Assembly: GCF_001561995.1 (NCBI RefSeq) | Contig: NZ_LLWC01000024.1 | Location: 124,001 to 188,000 of the forward strand | Length of the DNA: 64,000 nt | DNA from: Polycladidibacter hongkongensis | GTDB taxonomy: Bacteria; Pseudomonadota; Alphaproteobacteria; Rhizobiales; Stappiaceae | Direction: 5' to 3' | Shown: positions 8,653 through 17,661 of the stretch, piece by piece | Position numbering within the stretch: position 1 is the first letter of the stretch | Layout of the letters: each line of letters begins with the position of its first letter | The notes under the pieces: model-generated | Seen by the model: only the letters and a program-made list of their open reading frames with translations | Database searches by the model: none | What the model was told of the DNA's origin: nothing | Position numbers and translations under genes: made by a program

Positions 8653-9492
8653 TCAACCTATAATTTTTATCAGGGGCTTGTAAAAATTGGGGGTGAGGCC
8701 CGCCTCAGAGCGGGCGCGATCATTGAATGGCGGTTTGAGAGAGCCGCGAAAATGGGTGCGAACGAGTTTTTGGAAATGCGGTACCGGGCGGATGCGTTCA
8801 CGGTCGCACATGAAGCGGAACCATTTAGCACCGAATGCGACGTGTTTCTTTTCGTCTTGATAAATGCGCTCAAGCGCCGACGCGGTGTCCTCGTCTCCTG
8901 TCTTGCGGGCTTTGGCAATCATCGGCGGGGTGACATCCAGCCCGCGCGCTTCCAGCAACATGGGGATGAGTGCAAGGCGGGCAAGCAGATCGTGGCCGGT
9001 GGACTGTGCTGCATGCCAGAGGCCGTCATGGGCAGGAAGGTCCCCGTAAGCAGCATCAAGTCGGGAAAGGCGGCCTTGCAACATGGAAAAGTGCAGGGCT
9101 TCTTCCAAACCCACTTGGACCCAGTCATCATAATAGGAGCGTGGTAGTGATATTTGTGCAAAGCGGCCAATTAGATCCCACGTAAGATCGATGGCGTTCA
9201 ACTCGATATGGGCGAGCGAGTGCAAGAGAGCAACTTTCCCTGTTGAGCCGCCAATGGCGCGTTTAGGCATATCGCGAGGTGCGAGCAAGACCGGCTTTTC
9301 CGGCCTTCCCGGCCGCTCAGGCATGGGGAGAAGCGTTGGGCCCCGCAACGAGATTTCTCGGGAAAACCAAGCGTTGGCGAGCGCATGGGCCAGATCGACC
9401 TTCAGTTGCAGATCGGCAGTTGTGACGATTTTTGCAGCGCCTGCCTGAAGTGACCCAAGCGAAGCGGAGAGGGAGCGGGTTTCTTGGTCCAT
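8653..9492 (-). CDS. DUF455 family ferritin-like protein
   Basis: A 279-residue, largely helical protein. Conserved carboxylate/His motifs fit a ferritin-like di-iron site: a SLAHIELNAIDL stretch, an EEALHFSML stretch and YQDEKKHVAFGAKWF, each supplying E..H-type ligands. The DUF455 family resembles the MiaE tRNA hydroxylase fold but its reaction is not established. ATG 9492 lies 28 bases after the bcp stop; an in-frame upstream start would overlap bcp and lacks family sequence. The ribosome site is weak (GAGTGA some distance upstream), suggesting coupling to bcp translation. Confidence 0.85.
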   Translation of the reverse strand: MDQETRSLSASLGSLQAGAAKIVTTADLQLKVDLAHALANAWFSREISLRGPTLLPMPERPGRPEKPVLLAPRDMPKRAIGGSTGKVALLHSLAHIELNAIDLTWDLIGRFAQISLPRSYYDDWVQVGLEEALHFSMLQGRLSRLDAAYGDLPAHDGLWHAAQSTGHDLLARLALIPMLLEARGLDVTPPMIAKARKTGDEDTASALERIYQDEKKHVAFGAKWFRFMCDRERIRPVPHFQKLVRTHFRGSLKPPFNDRARSEAGLTPNFYKPLIKIIG

Positions 9493-9520
9493 GCGGTGGT
9501 TTTCACTCAACTGTTTGGTG

Positions 9521-10003
9521 CTAAAGCACGCGTGCGGCCTCGAGAACGGCTTCGGCGTGTCCGGCGACTTTAACTTTGCGCCAGAGCTTGGCGATATTGC
9601 CGTCCTTATCAATTAAAAAAGTGCTGCGCTCTATGCCCCAAAATTTCTTTCCATACATATTTTTTTCCACCCAAACTCCATAGGCTTCGGCGGTTTTGTG
9701 TTCTGTATCGGCGCCGAGGGTGAATTCCAGTTCATATTTCGCCTTAAACTTGTCATGCTTGCGTGCTTCATCTGGAGAAATGCCGAGGATCGTGATGCCA
9801 AGCGCATCGAATTCGGCCTTAAGCTCGTTAAACGCGATTGATTCCTTTGTGCAACCAGGGGTGTTATCCTTGGGGTAAAAGTAGATAACCACAGCTTTGC
9901 CCAGATGTTGCGCTAGAGAGAAAGTTCCGTCGCTATCTGTTGGCAATGTGAACAGCGGGGCTTTGGCACCCTCCGTCAGTTGCGGGGTTACGGTGGTGTT
10001 CAT
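9521..10003 (-). CDS. bcp: Thioredoxin-dependent thiol peroxidase (BCP-type peroxiredoxin)
   Basis: A 160-residue cytosolic peroxiredoxin that reduces hydrogen peroxide and organic hydroperoxides. The peroxidatic Cys51 sits in NTPGCTKE. The position five residues later, where many BCP proteins carry the resolving Cys, is Ile, so this copy looks like a 1-Cys type. ATG 10003 has AAAGGA upstream. It leads the minus-strand cluster with the DUF455 and M23 genes and is divergent from the large AsmA-like gene. No OxyR-like site was identified. Confidence 0.93.
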   Translation of the reverse strand: MNTTVTPQLTEGAKAPLFTLPTDSDGTFSLAQHLGKAVVIYFYPKDNTPGCTKESIAFNELKAEFDALGITILGISPDEARKHDKFKAKYELEFTLGADTEHKTAEAYGVWVEKNMYGKKFWGIERSTFLIDKDGNIAKLWRKVKVAGHAEAVLEAARVL

Positions 10004-10149
10004 GTGCGTTGTCCTTTCTTTAGGGAAGGCGGCTTGATGCGAAAAAAAACAGTTTTGATGCGTTGGGGACGACAGCTTGGGACGAGCCTGATATTCAATA
10101 GGTGTCCTGCTAGATTCGTGTTTCAACCCTAAGGAATAGCAGTCCGCTG

Positions 10150-13100
10150 ATGTCTGATGATCCAAATCTTCAAGGTTCTTCCAGCCAATCTACTTTGTTA
10201 AAGTGGGTAAAGCGATCTCTTGTGGCAATTGTCTGCCTTGTTATTCTGGCAGCTGTCACCCTAGCTATCAGGCTGATGTCCGGACCTGTTGCTATTCCCT
10301 ATGTTGCCGAGATTGCTGCACGCAGCTTCTCTTCTGCGCCTGTGAAAGTCAAACTTGGTGCGGTGGAGTTCGCCTATTCGGCGGAAAAAGGCAGCTCACT
10401 CATTCTTAAAGACGCCTTGTTGCAAGTGTCAGGACGGGCTTCGGCGCAAGTGCTGTTGCCACAGGTTGAAGCGCAGCTGTATTTGCCTTCCCTGCTTTGG
10501 GGAGATGTGCAAATAACGTCATTGTCGCTCGTGCGGCCTAGTGCGCTGGTGACGTTGCAGACCAGCTCGGAACCCCTGCCGAAAGCGCAAGTGCAATTGG
10601 TGGCGCTTGACAAGTTTTCTGTTCTGATCGCTTCGGAATTGCGGCGGTGGGATCTTGAAAAAATTCACGTGGAAACCGGTGCCGTGCGCGTAAAATACAC
10701 CGACAGCACCTATATCGCCCGTGGGATCGATGCGGATTTTCTGCTGCTTGATGATCTGGCCTTCGCTGCAAATGCAAATGTGGCTGGCCGGGAGGGGCGA
10801 TGGCAGTGGGAGCTACGCCGCGATGTCGACCTGCATAGTGGTGAAAGGGAGCTTAGCGTGCGGATCAACGATGCAACCTTTGCAGACTTGATGCCGCTAC
10901 ACAGCGCGCGCACCGCGCCAGAGATTGCACAGGCGCGAATTTCTTCCAAGGGGCTTGCCCGTCTTGATGCAACTGGGGCCTTTAAGGATGCCTCGCTGGA
11001 AGTAAAAACGGAAAATCTGAAATTTGGCCGTAACGAGGAAGACATTCGGCTGGACAGTGTTGATCTGGCCTTTTCCATGCGGCGCAATATTAATGATTTG
11101 ATTGTTGAGCGGGCGATCATTCGCTCAGGCGATACGCGCTTTGTGATGGGTGGGGTTGTAACGCCCCCGCTCGGGCAGGATGAGCCGTGGACCTACACGC
11201 TTGGTTCGCGCGAGGTGGTCCTTGCCCCTACAGATGTGGATGCGAAGCCGCTTATCTTTTTTGATAGTCATGCAAGTGGCCGCCTAGACCCGGCAGAGCA
11301 GACGTTCTACATCGATAGCGCTGCCGGGATTGGGCAGAATTTGCGTGTGTTGGCAGCTGGTTCCATCTATTACGGCGCAGGAGGGCCCTATGTGGCGCTG
11401 GCGGTGAACTCCCCTAGCCTGAATGTGGGACAGCTCTTGCAAATTTGGCCGGTTTCTGCGGCCCATGAGACGCGTTCATGGCTCACCGAGCATATGGTCG
11501 GCGGCATGGTTCGTGAGGTGAAGCTGGATATTGCGCTTGGTCCGGCGGCTTTTGACGGCATCAAGGGCGGTGATCCGGGCTGGCGCGGAGATGATATTAC
11601 CGCCTCCTTCGACTTTGATAATTTGGCGCTGCGACCGCTGGAGACTCTTCCAGTGGCAGGTATGCTATCTGGAAACGGAAAAATAGCAGGCGAATCCCTC
11701 GTGATGGAGGGCGGCGAGGGCGCTTTCTATATGCAAGATGGCAACCGTGTTGCCATTCCGTATATTCGCTTTGAGGCGGCGGACTTGGCCAAACCGGGGC
11801 CGCAGCTGGCCCGCTTGGAGCTGGAACTGGCTGGCAAGGCGGATGATCTGGCGGTACTCATCGACTCAGAGCCTGTTGACGCATTGGAGCAGCTTGGTGC
11901 TGTGCCTGCGGACTTTTCAGGAAAGGGTGAGCTGAAGGTCAAGGCGGCATTTCTGCTTGAGAAAGATATCAAGGTTGAGGATGTTGAATGGTCGGCAGAG
12001 CTGAAAACCGATGGGCTGAGCAGCAAGGCGGAGTTTTCCGGGCAAATCTTAAGTGACGCCGATCTTACCATTAGTGCAAATAACGAGAAACTCAGGGTTC
12101 AAGGCACAGGCAAACTGAATGGGCTCAAGGCTGACTTGGATATGAGTGTACCGCTTGGCAACGAAGGCGGCGTTTCCAAACAGGATATTGTCCTGAAAGC
12201 TTCTGCAAGGGACTTTGCCAAGCAAGCACCGGGCATCACCGAATTTGTACGCGGTCCGATGACGGTGCAGGTGGATGAAGAGGGTGATGCGCAGGTTTAC
12301 AATCTGGATTTGCGAGAAGCACAGATAATGCTGGATCCGGTCGGTTGGAGCAAAGCCGCTGGCGTGCCAGCAAGGGCCCGATTCAGGCTGGAAAGCTCGA
12401 AGAAAGGGTTGGTTGTTCAGAATTTTTCTTTGAGTTCGGACGGGGTTGATGTGAGAGGCAATTTGCGGCTTAGCAGCAAAGGTGACCTGCTGAAGGCCAG
12501 TTTCTCCCGGTTTAACTTACGGCCAAGCGATGATGTCCAGCTGAGCCTTACACGGCAAAAGAAAGGTGCTTTGCTGGCCAAAGTGCGTGGCAGCAGCTTT
12601 GATGGCCGTTCTGTTCTTGCAAAGTTGACCGGTGGAGAAGAAGCGGACCCGAAAGACAAGAGTAAAGTTTCGTTTGTGTTTGATGTGCTCTTGCAGCGTG
12701 TAACCGGATTTCACAGTGTGTTTGTTCAGGATTTTAAACTGAAGGGGCAGGCGCATAATGGGCAGTTGCAAAACATTTCTGTGCAAGGCAAGACGCAGGG
12801 CAAGAACGATTTTTCGGTGGCGCTGGCACCAAGTGAGAGTGGATCGAGCTTTGCCGGATCATTGGTGAACACGGGCGAGGTACTACGTTTTCTCAATCTG
12901 TTTGACAGAATGCGTGGCGGGCGCGGTGATGTGCAAGTGCAGATGCCGAGCCAGAAGGACTGGCAAGGGACTTTTGTTGTCAAGGACTTCTCGATAATTG
13001 ATGATAAGGCGATCAAGGCACTGGCTAAAGTTCCAGCTTCTCGCAGAACCGCTGCCAACAATGAGATTTACAGCGCGGCGGTGCGCTCTGGCGAAGCTTC

Positions 13101-13443
13101 ATTCCAGAAAATGGAAATGCCGTTTGTGCGCAATGGAGATGTGATCCGTATTGAGGGTGGGCGCCTTGTTGGGGCGGTGCTTGGCGGGTCTTTTGAGGGA
13201 GCGGCTAATCTTAAGACAAAAGCCTTGGATCTAAAGGGAACTTTTGTTCCTGCCTATGCGATCAACAACCTGTTTGCAAAGCTACCAATCATCGGGCTTG
13301 CGTTGGGTGGAGGCTCGCAGGATGGGGGGCTGATCGGTGTGACCTATAAGCTTGAAGGGACGTTCAACAACCCTAAAGTGAAGGTGAACCCGGCCTCTGC
13401 AATTGCTCCGGGAATTTTCCGACGCATTTTTGAATACAAATAG
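10150..13443 (+). CDS. AsmA-like/YhdP-type envelope protein (DUF3971, AsmA C-terminal region)
   Basis: A 1097-residue inner-membrane protein with one N-terminal transmembrane helix (residues 20-44) and a long periplasmic region of repeated amphipathic beta strands. The middle carries the DUF3971-type block and the end carries the AsmA-like C-terminal region (about residues 900-1070), closing with a short basic tail. Relatives (YhdP, TamB, AsmA) form hydrophobic grooves that carry phospholipids to the outer membrane; transport by this protein is inferred from the family. It is divergent from bcp with a 146-base gap and is followed 118 bases later by the dioxygenase gene. Confidence 0.85.
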   Translation: MSDDPNLQGSSSQSTLLKWVKRSLVAIVCLVILAAVTLAIRLMSGPVAIPYVAEIAARSFSSAPVKVKLGAVEFAYSAEKGSSLILKDALLQVSGRASAQVLLPQVEAQLYLPSLLWGDVQITSLSLVRPSALVTLQTSSEPLPKAQVQLVALDKFSVLIASELRRWDLEKIHVETGAVRVKYTDSTYIARGIDADFLLLDDLAFAANANVAGREGRWQWELRRDVDLHSGERELSVRINDATFADLMPLHSARTAPEIAQARISSKGLARLDATGAFKDASLEVKTENLKFGRNEEDIRLDSVDLAFSMRRNINDLIVERAIIRSGDTRFVMGGVVTPPLGQDEPWTYTLGSREVVLAPTDVDAKPLIFFDSHASGRLDPAEQTFYIDSAAGIGQNLRVLAAGSIYYGAGGPYVALAVNSPSLNVGQLLQIWPVSAAHETRSWLTEHMVGGMVREVKLDIALGPAAFDGIKGGDPGWRGDDITASFDFDNLALRPLETLPVAGMLSGNGKIAGESLVMEGGEGAFYMQDGNRVAIPYIRFEAADLAKPGPQLARLELELAGKADDLAVLIDSEPVDALEQLGAVPADFSGKGELKVKAAFLLEKDIKVEDVEWSAELKTDGLSSKAEFSGQILSDADLTISANNEKLRVQGTGKLNGLKADLDMSVPLGNEGGVSKQDIVLKASARDFAKQAPGITEFVRGPMTVQVDEEGDAQVYNLDLREAQIMLDPVGWSKAAGVPARARFRLESSKKGLVVQNFSLSSDGVDVRGNLRLSSKGDLLKASFSRFNLRPSDDVQLSLTRQKKGALLAKVRGSSFDGRSVLAKLTGGEEADPKDKSKVSFVFDVLLQRVTGFHSVFVQDFKLKGQAHNGQLQNISVQGKTQGKNDFSVALAPSESGSSFAGSLVNTGEVLRFLNLFDRMRGGRGDVQVQMPSQKDWQGTFVVKDFSIIDDKAIKALAKVPASRRTAANNEIYSAAVRSGEASFQKMEMPFVRNGDVIRIEGGRLVGAVLGGSFEGAANLKTKALDLKGTFVPAYAINNLFAKLPIIGLALGGGSQDGGLIGVTYKLEGTFNNPKVKVNPASAIAPGIFRRIFEYK

Positions 13444-13561
13444 CATGTAGCCATCACCCGAGACCCAATGACAGCCCCGTGGATTTCGCGGGGAAAATAG
13501 CGGGATTGTCCTAGTGCGTTGGCTGCGCAAGACTGTGTTTTGTTGATGAGGTGCAAAACAC

Positions 13562-14293
13562 ATGTTGGATTTGAGCGATGCTGGGCAGCGATGCTTTGAT
13601 GCCGCGATATTTCGGGCAGATGGTGTGCAGGTGCTGCGCGATTTTTTTAGTGAGAACGAGCTTGCCGATGCCCGCCAACAGTGGCGTGATGCAGCTGAGG
13701 CTGGGGAACTTCAGCGGCAGGATCGTTTCTTGCTAGGCTGTCTTAGCGGCGAAATCTCCAGAATTTGTGAAAGTCCGAAGCTGCTTGATATTGCACAGAA
13801 GCTGCTTGGCGATGATATCGCTCTGTATATGAACCGGCTGTTGGTGAAGGACGGGGTGTGGAGCGGAGAAGTGAGTGTTCATCAGGATCTACCTTACTTC
13901 AACGGTTCTGCTCAAAAGATTTCATTCTTTATCGCGCTAGAGCCCTGTACTGCCATTGCAGGTAACGGGGGCTTGAGTTTTGTCAGGGGCTCGCACCATT
14001 ATGGTCCTTTAGAACGTGGTACAATACAGCTGCAAGACTGGCCGCAGATGGAAATTTTGTCACCGTCTTTGCAAGTTGGTGATGTGGTGGCCATGGACTT
14101 TTTGTGCTGGCACTACTCGGAAGCAGCGGTGAGAGCAGAGCCTCGTCCCTTGTTACAGATTGTCTATCAAAATGCTTGTGATGGAAGCTACAGTGGCCGG
14201 CCATTTGGCGTTGCAGAGCCGCGTTTGATGCGCGGGATCTGGCGTACCGAGCACTTTGCCGAGCTGCGCAAGGGGATCGTACCGGACGCATGA
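13562..14293 (+). CDS. Phytanoyl-CoA dioxygenase (PhyH) family Fe(II)/2-oxoglutarate oxygenase
   Basis: A 243-residue cupin-fold oxygenase. The iron-binding facial triad is visible: His107 and Asp109 in VHQDLPYF and His184 in LCWHYSEA, with Arg195 positioned to bind 2-oxoglutarate. No signal peptide. Its last four bases overlap the start of the next gene (ATGA), so it is translationally coupled to a TylF-like methyltransferase. PhyH proteins hydroxylate lipids, amino acids and secondary metabolites; the substrate here is unknown. The coupling suggests the two enzymes act on the same small molecule or glycan. Confidence 0.88.
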   Translation: MLDLSDAGQRCFDAAIFRADGVQVLRDFFSENELADARQQWRDAAEAGELQRQDRFLLGCLSGEISRICESPKLLDIAQKLLGDDIALYMNRLLVKDGVWSGEVSVHQDLPYFNGSAQKISFFIALEPCTAIAGNGGLSFVRGSHHYGPLERGTIQLQDWPQMEILSPSLQVGDVVAMDFLCWHYSEAAVRAEPRPLLQIVYQNACDGSYSGRPFGVAEPRLMRGIWRTEHFAELRKGIVPDA

Positions 14294-15294
14294 ATACTCT
14301 TCTTGAAACAATTGGTTGGCTTGAGCGCAAGGGCTATCGTCGTGTTGCGGTATTGCTGAACACCTCCCATACTTCAGGGGTACCTGTTGGTTTTAAAGGC
14401 GTGTTGTTGCAGGTGGGCGCGGGAGCGCGTGGGCATAGCGGTGTCTTTGGACCGCGCAAAGAACGGATCCCTTTGCAAAATTGTCCCGCTGATGTAGATG
14501 CCATCGTGGTTGCAGATCCAGCGTTCTATGCTACAGCGATGCGGCTATGTGAGAGTTTACAGCGCAAGGGTGTTGTGGTTGTCCCGGCAAATCGGGAAGC
14601 GCTTGCCTCTCTTAAACTGCGTGGGCTAGATGCGCAGCGCGCCGCATGGGAGACTTCGGCTGCGGCGAACTATGTGGCGCGTTGTAATTTAAAGGGGCAC
14701 TACCTCGAGTTTGGCTGTTGGTACGGACGTTCCTTTTTTAACAACTATCACGAAATGAAGCACTGGCTGGCAGGGGACTTCTTTGCATTTGATTCCTTTG
14801 CCGGACTGTCCGCACCAAAGCCTTTAGAATCTGAGTATACGGGCGGGGACTTTGCGCTAGGCAGCTATTGCTGCAACAAGGAAACGTTCTTGCTGCTCTG
14901 TGAGATGGCGGAGGTCGCCAAGGAGAGATTGCGCGTCACCGAGGGGTTTTACGAGACCACATTAGAAAAGCCTGCGAGCGCGTATGGGTTGGCAGATAAA
15001 TCGGTCTCCGTATGTGTAATCGACTGCGACTTGCTGGAACCAACAAGGCAGGTATTGGAGTTCGTCACGCCTCTGCTTGAGGATGGGGCACTCATTTACT
15101 TTGATGATTGGCGCTTGACCCGCGCCAGCGCAAAAGTGGGAGAGCGGGCAGCAGCATTGGAGTGGTTGGCGGTCAACCGCCAATTCGAATTGATCGAGTT
15201 TGACCGCACACATTGGCAGCATCAGTGGTTTATTTTGGGCCGCCGGGAACCTGTGATCGAAAACGAGCGGGCACAGTTGGTTGTGCCGGTTTGA
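14290..15294 (+). CDS. TylF/MycF-like SAM-dependent O-methyltransferase with N-terminal extension
   Basis: A 334-residue protein. Residues about 125-300 form a TylF-type methyltransferase: the SAM-binding strand YLEFGCWYGRSF (138-149), an acidic IDCD motif (244-247) and FDDW (271-274), where TylF/MycF enzymes bind the catalytic Mg2+. The first 120 residues form an extra alpha/beta domain not usual in the minimal family, ending in a short helix. ATG 14290 overlaps the stop of the PhyH gene. The pair ends at a strong terminator. Sugar O-methylation is the best family-based guess; the substrate is unknown. Confidence 0.8.
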   Translation: MNTLLETIGWLERKGYRRVAVLLNTSHTSGVPVGFKGVLLQVGAGARGHSGVFGPRKERIPLQNCPADVDAIVVADPAFYATAMRLCESLQRKGVVVVPANREALASLKLRGLDAQRAAWETSAAANYVARCNLKGHYLEFGCWYGRSFFNNYHEMKHWLAGDFFAFDSFAGLSAPKPLESEYTGGDFALGSYCCNKETFLLLCEMAEVAKERLRVTEGFYETTLEKPASAYGLADKSVSVCVIDCDLLEPTRQVLEFVTPLLEDGALIYFDDWRLTRASAKVGERAAALEWLAVNRQFELIEFDRTHWQHQWFILGRREPVIENERAQLVVPV

Positions 15295-15396
15295 CCCCTG
15301 TTGCGCTTTTGTTAGGTTGTAGATTGATTGGTCACAAAGCCGAGGCGTATTGGGAGTTTGGATCAAGGTTTTGATCTATGCCTGCGATGGTCACAA

Positions 15397-15428
15397 AAAA
15401 CCCTCCTATGCAATGCTAGGAGGGTTTT
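15397..15428. terminator. Bidirectional rho-independent terminator between methyltransferase gene and tyrS
   Basis: Perfect 12-base stem (AAAACCCTCCTA and TAGGAGGGTTTT) with an 8-base loop. A-tract on one side and T-tract on the other let it end both the plus-strand PhyH/methyltransferase operon and minus-strand tyrS. Confidence 0.92.
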
Positions 15429-15453
15429 ATATCAGGTATTGCGTGATAGTGAC

Positions 15454-16707
15454 TTATACCGGTTTGATAAGTACGTGCTTCTTTTTGCCTAAGGATAGTT
15501 TGATCTTGCCATCCTCAGCAATATCGGCAAGCGAGACGGTTGTGGTGTGATCGGCGACGGCCTTGTCATTCACGCGCACTGCGCCTCCCTTAATATTCCG
15601 GCGGGTTTCGCCGTTGGAAGCGCATAGCCCGGCGGTAACGTAAAGGCCGAGCACACCGATGCCAGCGTCCAGCTCATTGCGGGAAATTTCGATGGTTGGC
15701 AGACCTGCGGCGCTGGCGCCTTCTTCAAAGGCTTTTCGCGCTGTCTCCGCGGCTGCTTCGGCGGCTTCGCGGCCATGCAAAAGGGCAGTTGCCTCTGTGG
15801 CCAAGACTTTTTTTGCCTCGTTGATTTGTGCGCCTTCAAGAGCGGCCAGCTCGGCGATTTGCTCCATCGGCAAAATAGTGAAGAGCTTCAAGAAGCGCTC
15901 AACATCTGCATCTTCTGTATTACGCCAGAACTGCCAGTAATCGTAGGGGCTGAGCATATCTGCGTTGAGCCAGATGGCACCTGCCGCTGTCTTGCCCATT
16001 TTTGCGCCGGAGGCGGTTGTCAGCAGCGGGGTGGTAAGGGCAAACAGTTCCTCATCGGCAAGGCGGCGGCCAAGGTCAACGCCGGAGAGAATGTTGCTCC
16101 ATTGATCTGAGCCGCCCATTTGCAAGCGGCAACCGGTACGGCGGTAGATTTCCAGATAATCGTAGCCTTGCAGCAGCATGTAGTTGAATTCAAGGAATGA
16201 GAGGTGCTGCTCTCGCTCCAGTCGCAGGCGCACACTGTCGCGCTGAATCATCTGGTTTACCGAGAAGTAGCGGCCGACATCACGCAGAAACTCCATGTAG
16301 TTGAGTTTCAATAGCCAGTCGGCATTATCCAGCATCATCGCATCAGCGGGGCCATCGCCATAGCTTAGGAATTTTTCGAAAACCTGCTTGATGCCGTCCT
16401 TATTGGCCTCAATGGTTTCGTCGGTGAGGACTTTGCGGCTTTCGTCTTTGCCGGTCGGGTCGCCCACCCGCGTGGTGCCGCTGCCCATTAGTGTGATCGG
16501 GCGGTGGCCGCTTTGTTGAAACCAGTAGAGCATCATGATTTGCACAAGCGAGCCGACATGCAAACTGGTGGCGGTGCAATCAAAGCCGATATAGGCGGTT
16601 ACAGTCTCCTTGGCGCACAGCTCGTCCAGCCCATCTGCATTGGAAAGCTGATGGATAAAGCCACGTTCCTGCAACGTTTTCAGGAATTGGGATTTGTATG
16701 TGCTCAT
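15454..16707 (-). CDS. tyrS: Tyrosyl-tRNA synthetase
   Basis: Charges tRNA-Tyr. The 417-residue protein is a typical bacterial TyrRS: class I HIGH-equivalent HVGS at residues 50-53, KMSKS-equivalent KMGKT at 236-240, and a C-terminal S4 RNA-binding domain (about 345-410). ATG 16707 gives the standard N-terminus. It is a single gene, separated by about 110 bases from the VOC-protein gene upstream on the same strand and ended by the shared terminator. No T-box or other leader element is visible. Confidence 0.97.
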   Translation of the reverse strand: MSTYKSQFLKTLQERGFIHQLSNADGLDELCAKETVTAYIGFDCTATSLHVGSLVQIMMLYWFQQSGHRPITLMGSGTTRVGDPTGKDESRKVLTDETIEANKDGIKQVFEKFLSYGDGPADAMMLDNADWLLKLNYMEFLRDVGRYFSVNQMIQRDSVRLRLEREQHLSFLEFNYMLLQGYDYLEIYRRTGCRLQMGGSDQWSNILSGVDLGRRLADEELFALTTPLLTTASGAKMGKTAAGAIWLNADMLSPYDYWQFWRNTEDADVERFLKLFTILPMEQIAELAALEGAQINEAKKVLATEATALLHGREAAEAAAETARKAFEEGASAAGLPTIEISRNELDAGIGVLGLYVTAGLCASNGETRRNIKGGAVRVNDKAVADHTTTVSLADIAEDGKIKLSLGKKKHVLIKPV

Positions 16708-16817
16708 GGTCGCAACACCCGCCTCAAGTTTAGAATAAACAATGTTGGCAGGTGTATAGCGAAGATTGGCGGGAATTTCACGCGCAAACCTACGGATAAT
16801 CGCAGGAGAATGGCATT

Positions 16818-17201
16818 TTAACCGGGCAGATGGCTTGGATGACCGAAGCGGAGCAGGTTGCCATGGGGATCATGGATGTAAAACTCGCACATCCCCCAAG
16901 GGCGGTCTGCAAGCTCCGACAGTTTTGCCAGAGGCGATTCTCCCCATGGCTTCTGCTGAAGTTGCGGATAAAGATCGTCAATGCCATCACCACGAATGTA
17001 GATGGAGCTGTTCTGGCAATAATCCGGCTCTTCAGTCAACCAAAACATGATTTCCAGATTACCTGCCTTCAAGACCAAAGTGGTGTCATCTTCGAAAGAG
17101 ACCTGATCGAAGGCAAGAAACTTCTGATAGAATTCTTTGGTTTCTTGCAGGTCTAGAGATGGAAGGTTAGGGAGGATTTGCAGGTTTTGATCAGCAAGCA
17201 T
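16818..17201 (-). CDS. VOC-fold (glyoxalase/bleomycin-resistance) protein
   Basis: A 127-residue single-domain protein with the beta-alpha-beta-beta-beta VOC layout. The first motif ([18 protein letters not shown]) and the last ([17 protein letters not shown]) are typical of bleomycin-binding-like proteins; the first metal-ligand His of true glyoxalase I is not apparent. No membrane segment. It lies just upstream of tyrS on the same strand. Substrate or ligand unknown; drug binding is one possibility. Confidence 0.82.
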   Translation of the reverse strand: MLADQNLQILPNLPSLDLQETKEFYQKFLAFDQVSFEDDTTLVLKAGNLEIMFWLTEEPDYCQNSSIYIRGDGIDDLYPQLQQKPWGESPLAKLSELADRPWGMCEFYIHDPHGNLLRFGHPSHLPG

Positions 17202-17382
17202 GAGATTTCCTTGCGGTGTTTGTGCACGTTTGCGGCACTCATTGATAGTTGTGCCACCTTGTTTGTTTTGGGCAGGCTAGGCTACGAAAGTTACGCGAAA
17301 CCTACCGGTTGGTTGCGTGCTAAAGGGCACTTAACCGGTTCGTGAACAGCGTTTCCAGCAAGGCATTGATTTTAATGAAAAA

Positions 17383-17446
17383 AGGTCTTTGCCCACAGGC
17401 AAAGACCTCAGAGGTAGTTCGGGATAAGCCGATAGCAGGCATCGGC
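17383..17446 (-). ncRNA. Candidate small RNA with terminator, downstream of glnA
   Basis: Read on the minus strand: a 6-base stem-loop (GCCGAT/ATCGGC, 17428-17446), a single-stranded linker, then a perfect 10-base stem (GGTCTTTGCC/GGCAAAGACC, 17384-17407) with a CACA/TGTG loop followed by a T-rich stretch. Because glnA already has its own terminator at about 17605, this second unit may end a separate short transcript beginning somewhere between 17450 and 17600. No credible coding frame ends before the hairpin. The 5' end is not defined. Confidence 0.35.
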
Positions 17447-17604
17447 CTTGAAGAAGATACTGCTTTAAATTGGTGACGTGCGCATGACATTTCGCAGAAT
17501 GCTTCCTTGAAAACCAAGAGGGCGGGAACATTGGTGTTTGTATTTTTCCCTCAGGAGAGGGCGGATGGCTTGCCTAAGACGTCGATGGAATAACCAAAAT
17601 AAGA

Positions 17605-17640
17605 AAGGCCCCGGCCGCTTGAGCAGCCAGAGCCTTCCCC
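17605..17640 (-). terminator. glnA terminator
   Basis: On the minus strand an 11-pair stem (AAGGCTCTGGC with GCCGGGGCCTT, three G-T pairs) with a 10-base loop, followed by TTCTTATTTT, about 20 bases after the glnA stop. Confidence 0.75.
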
Positions 17641-17661
17641 TCTGGTTATGCGCTAATGAGC

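Larger units (their letters stand above)
17202..17661. other. Intergenic region between VOC gene and glnA
   Basis: 460 bases without a convincing gene. It contains the glnA terminator and the candidate small RNA. Short minus-strand frames (about 65 residues) run straight through the terminator hairpin and have no family signal. Confidence 0.5.
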
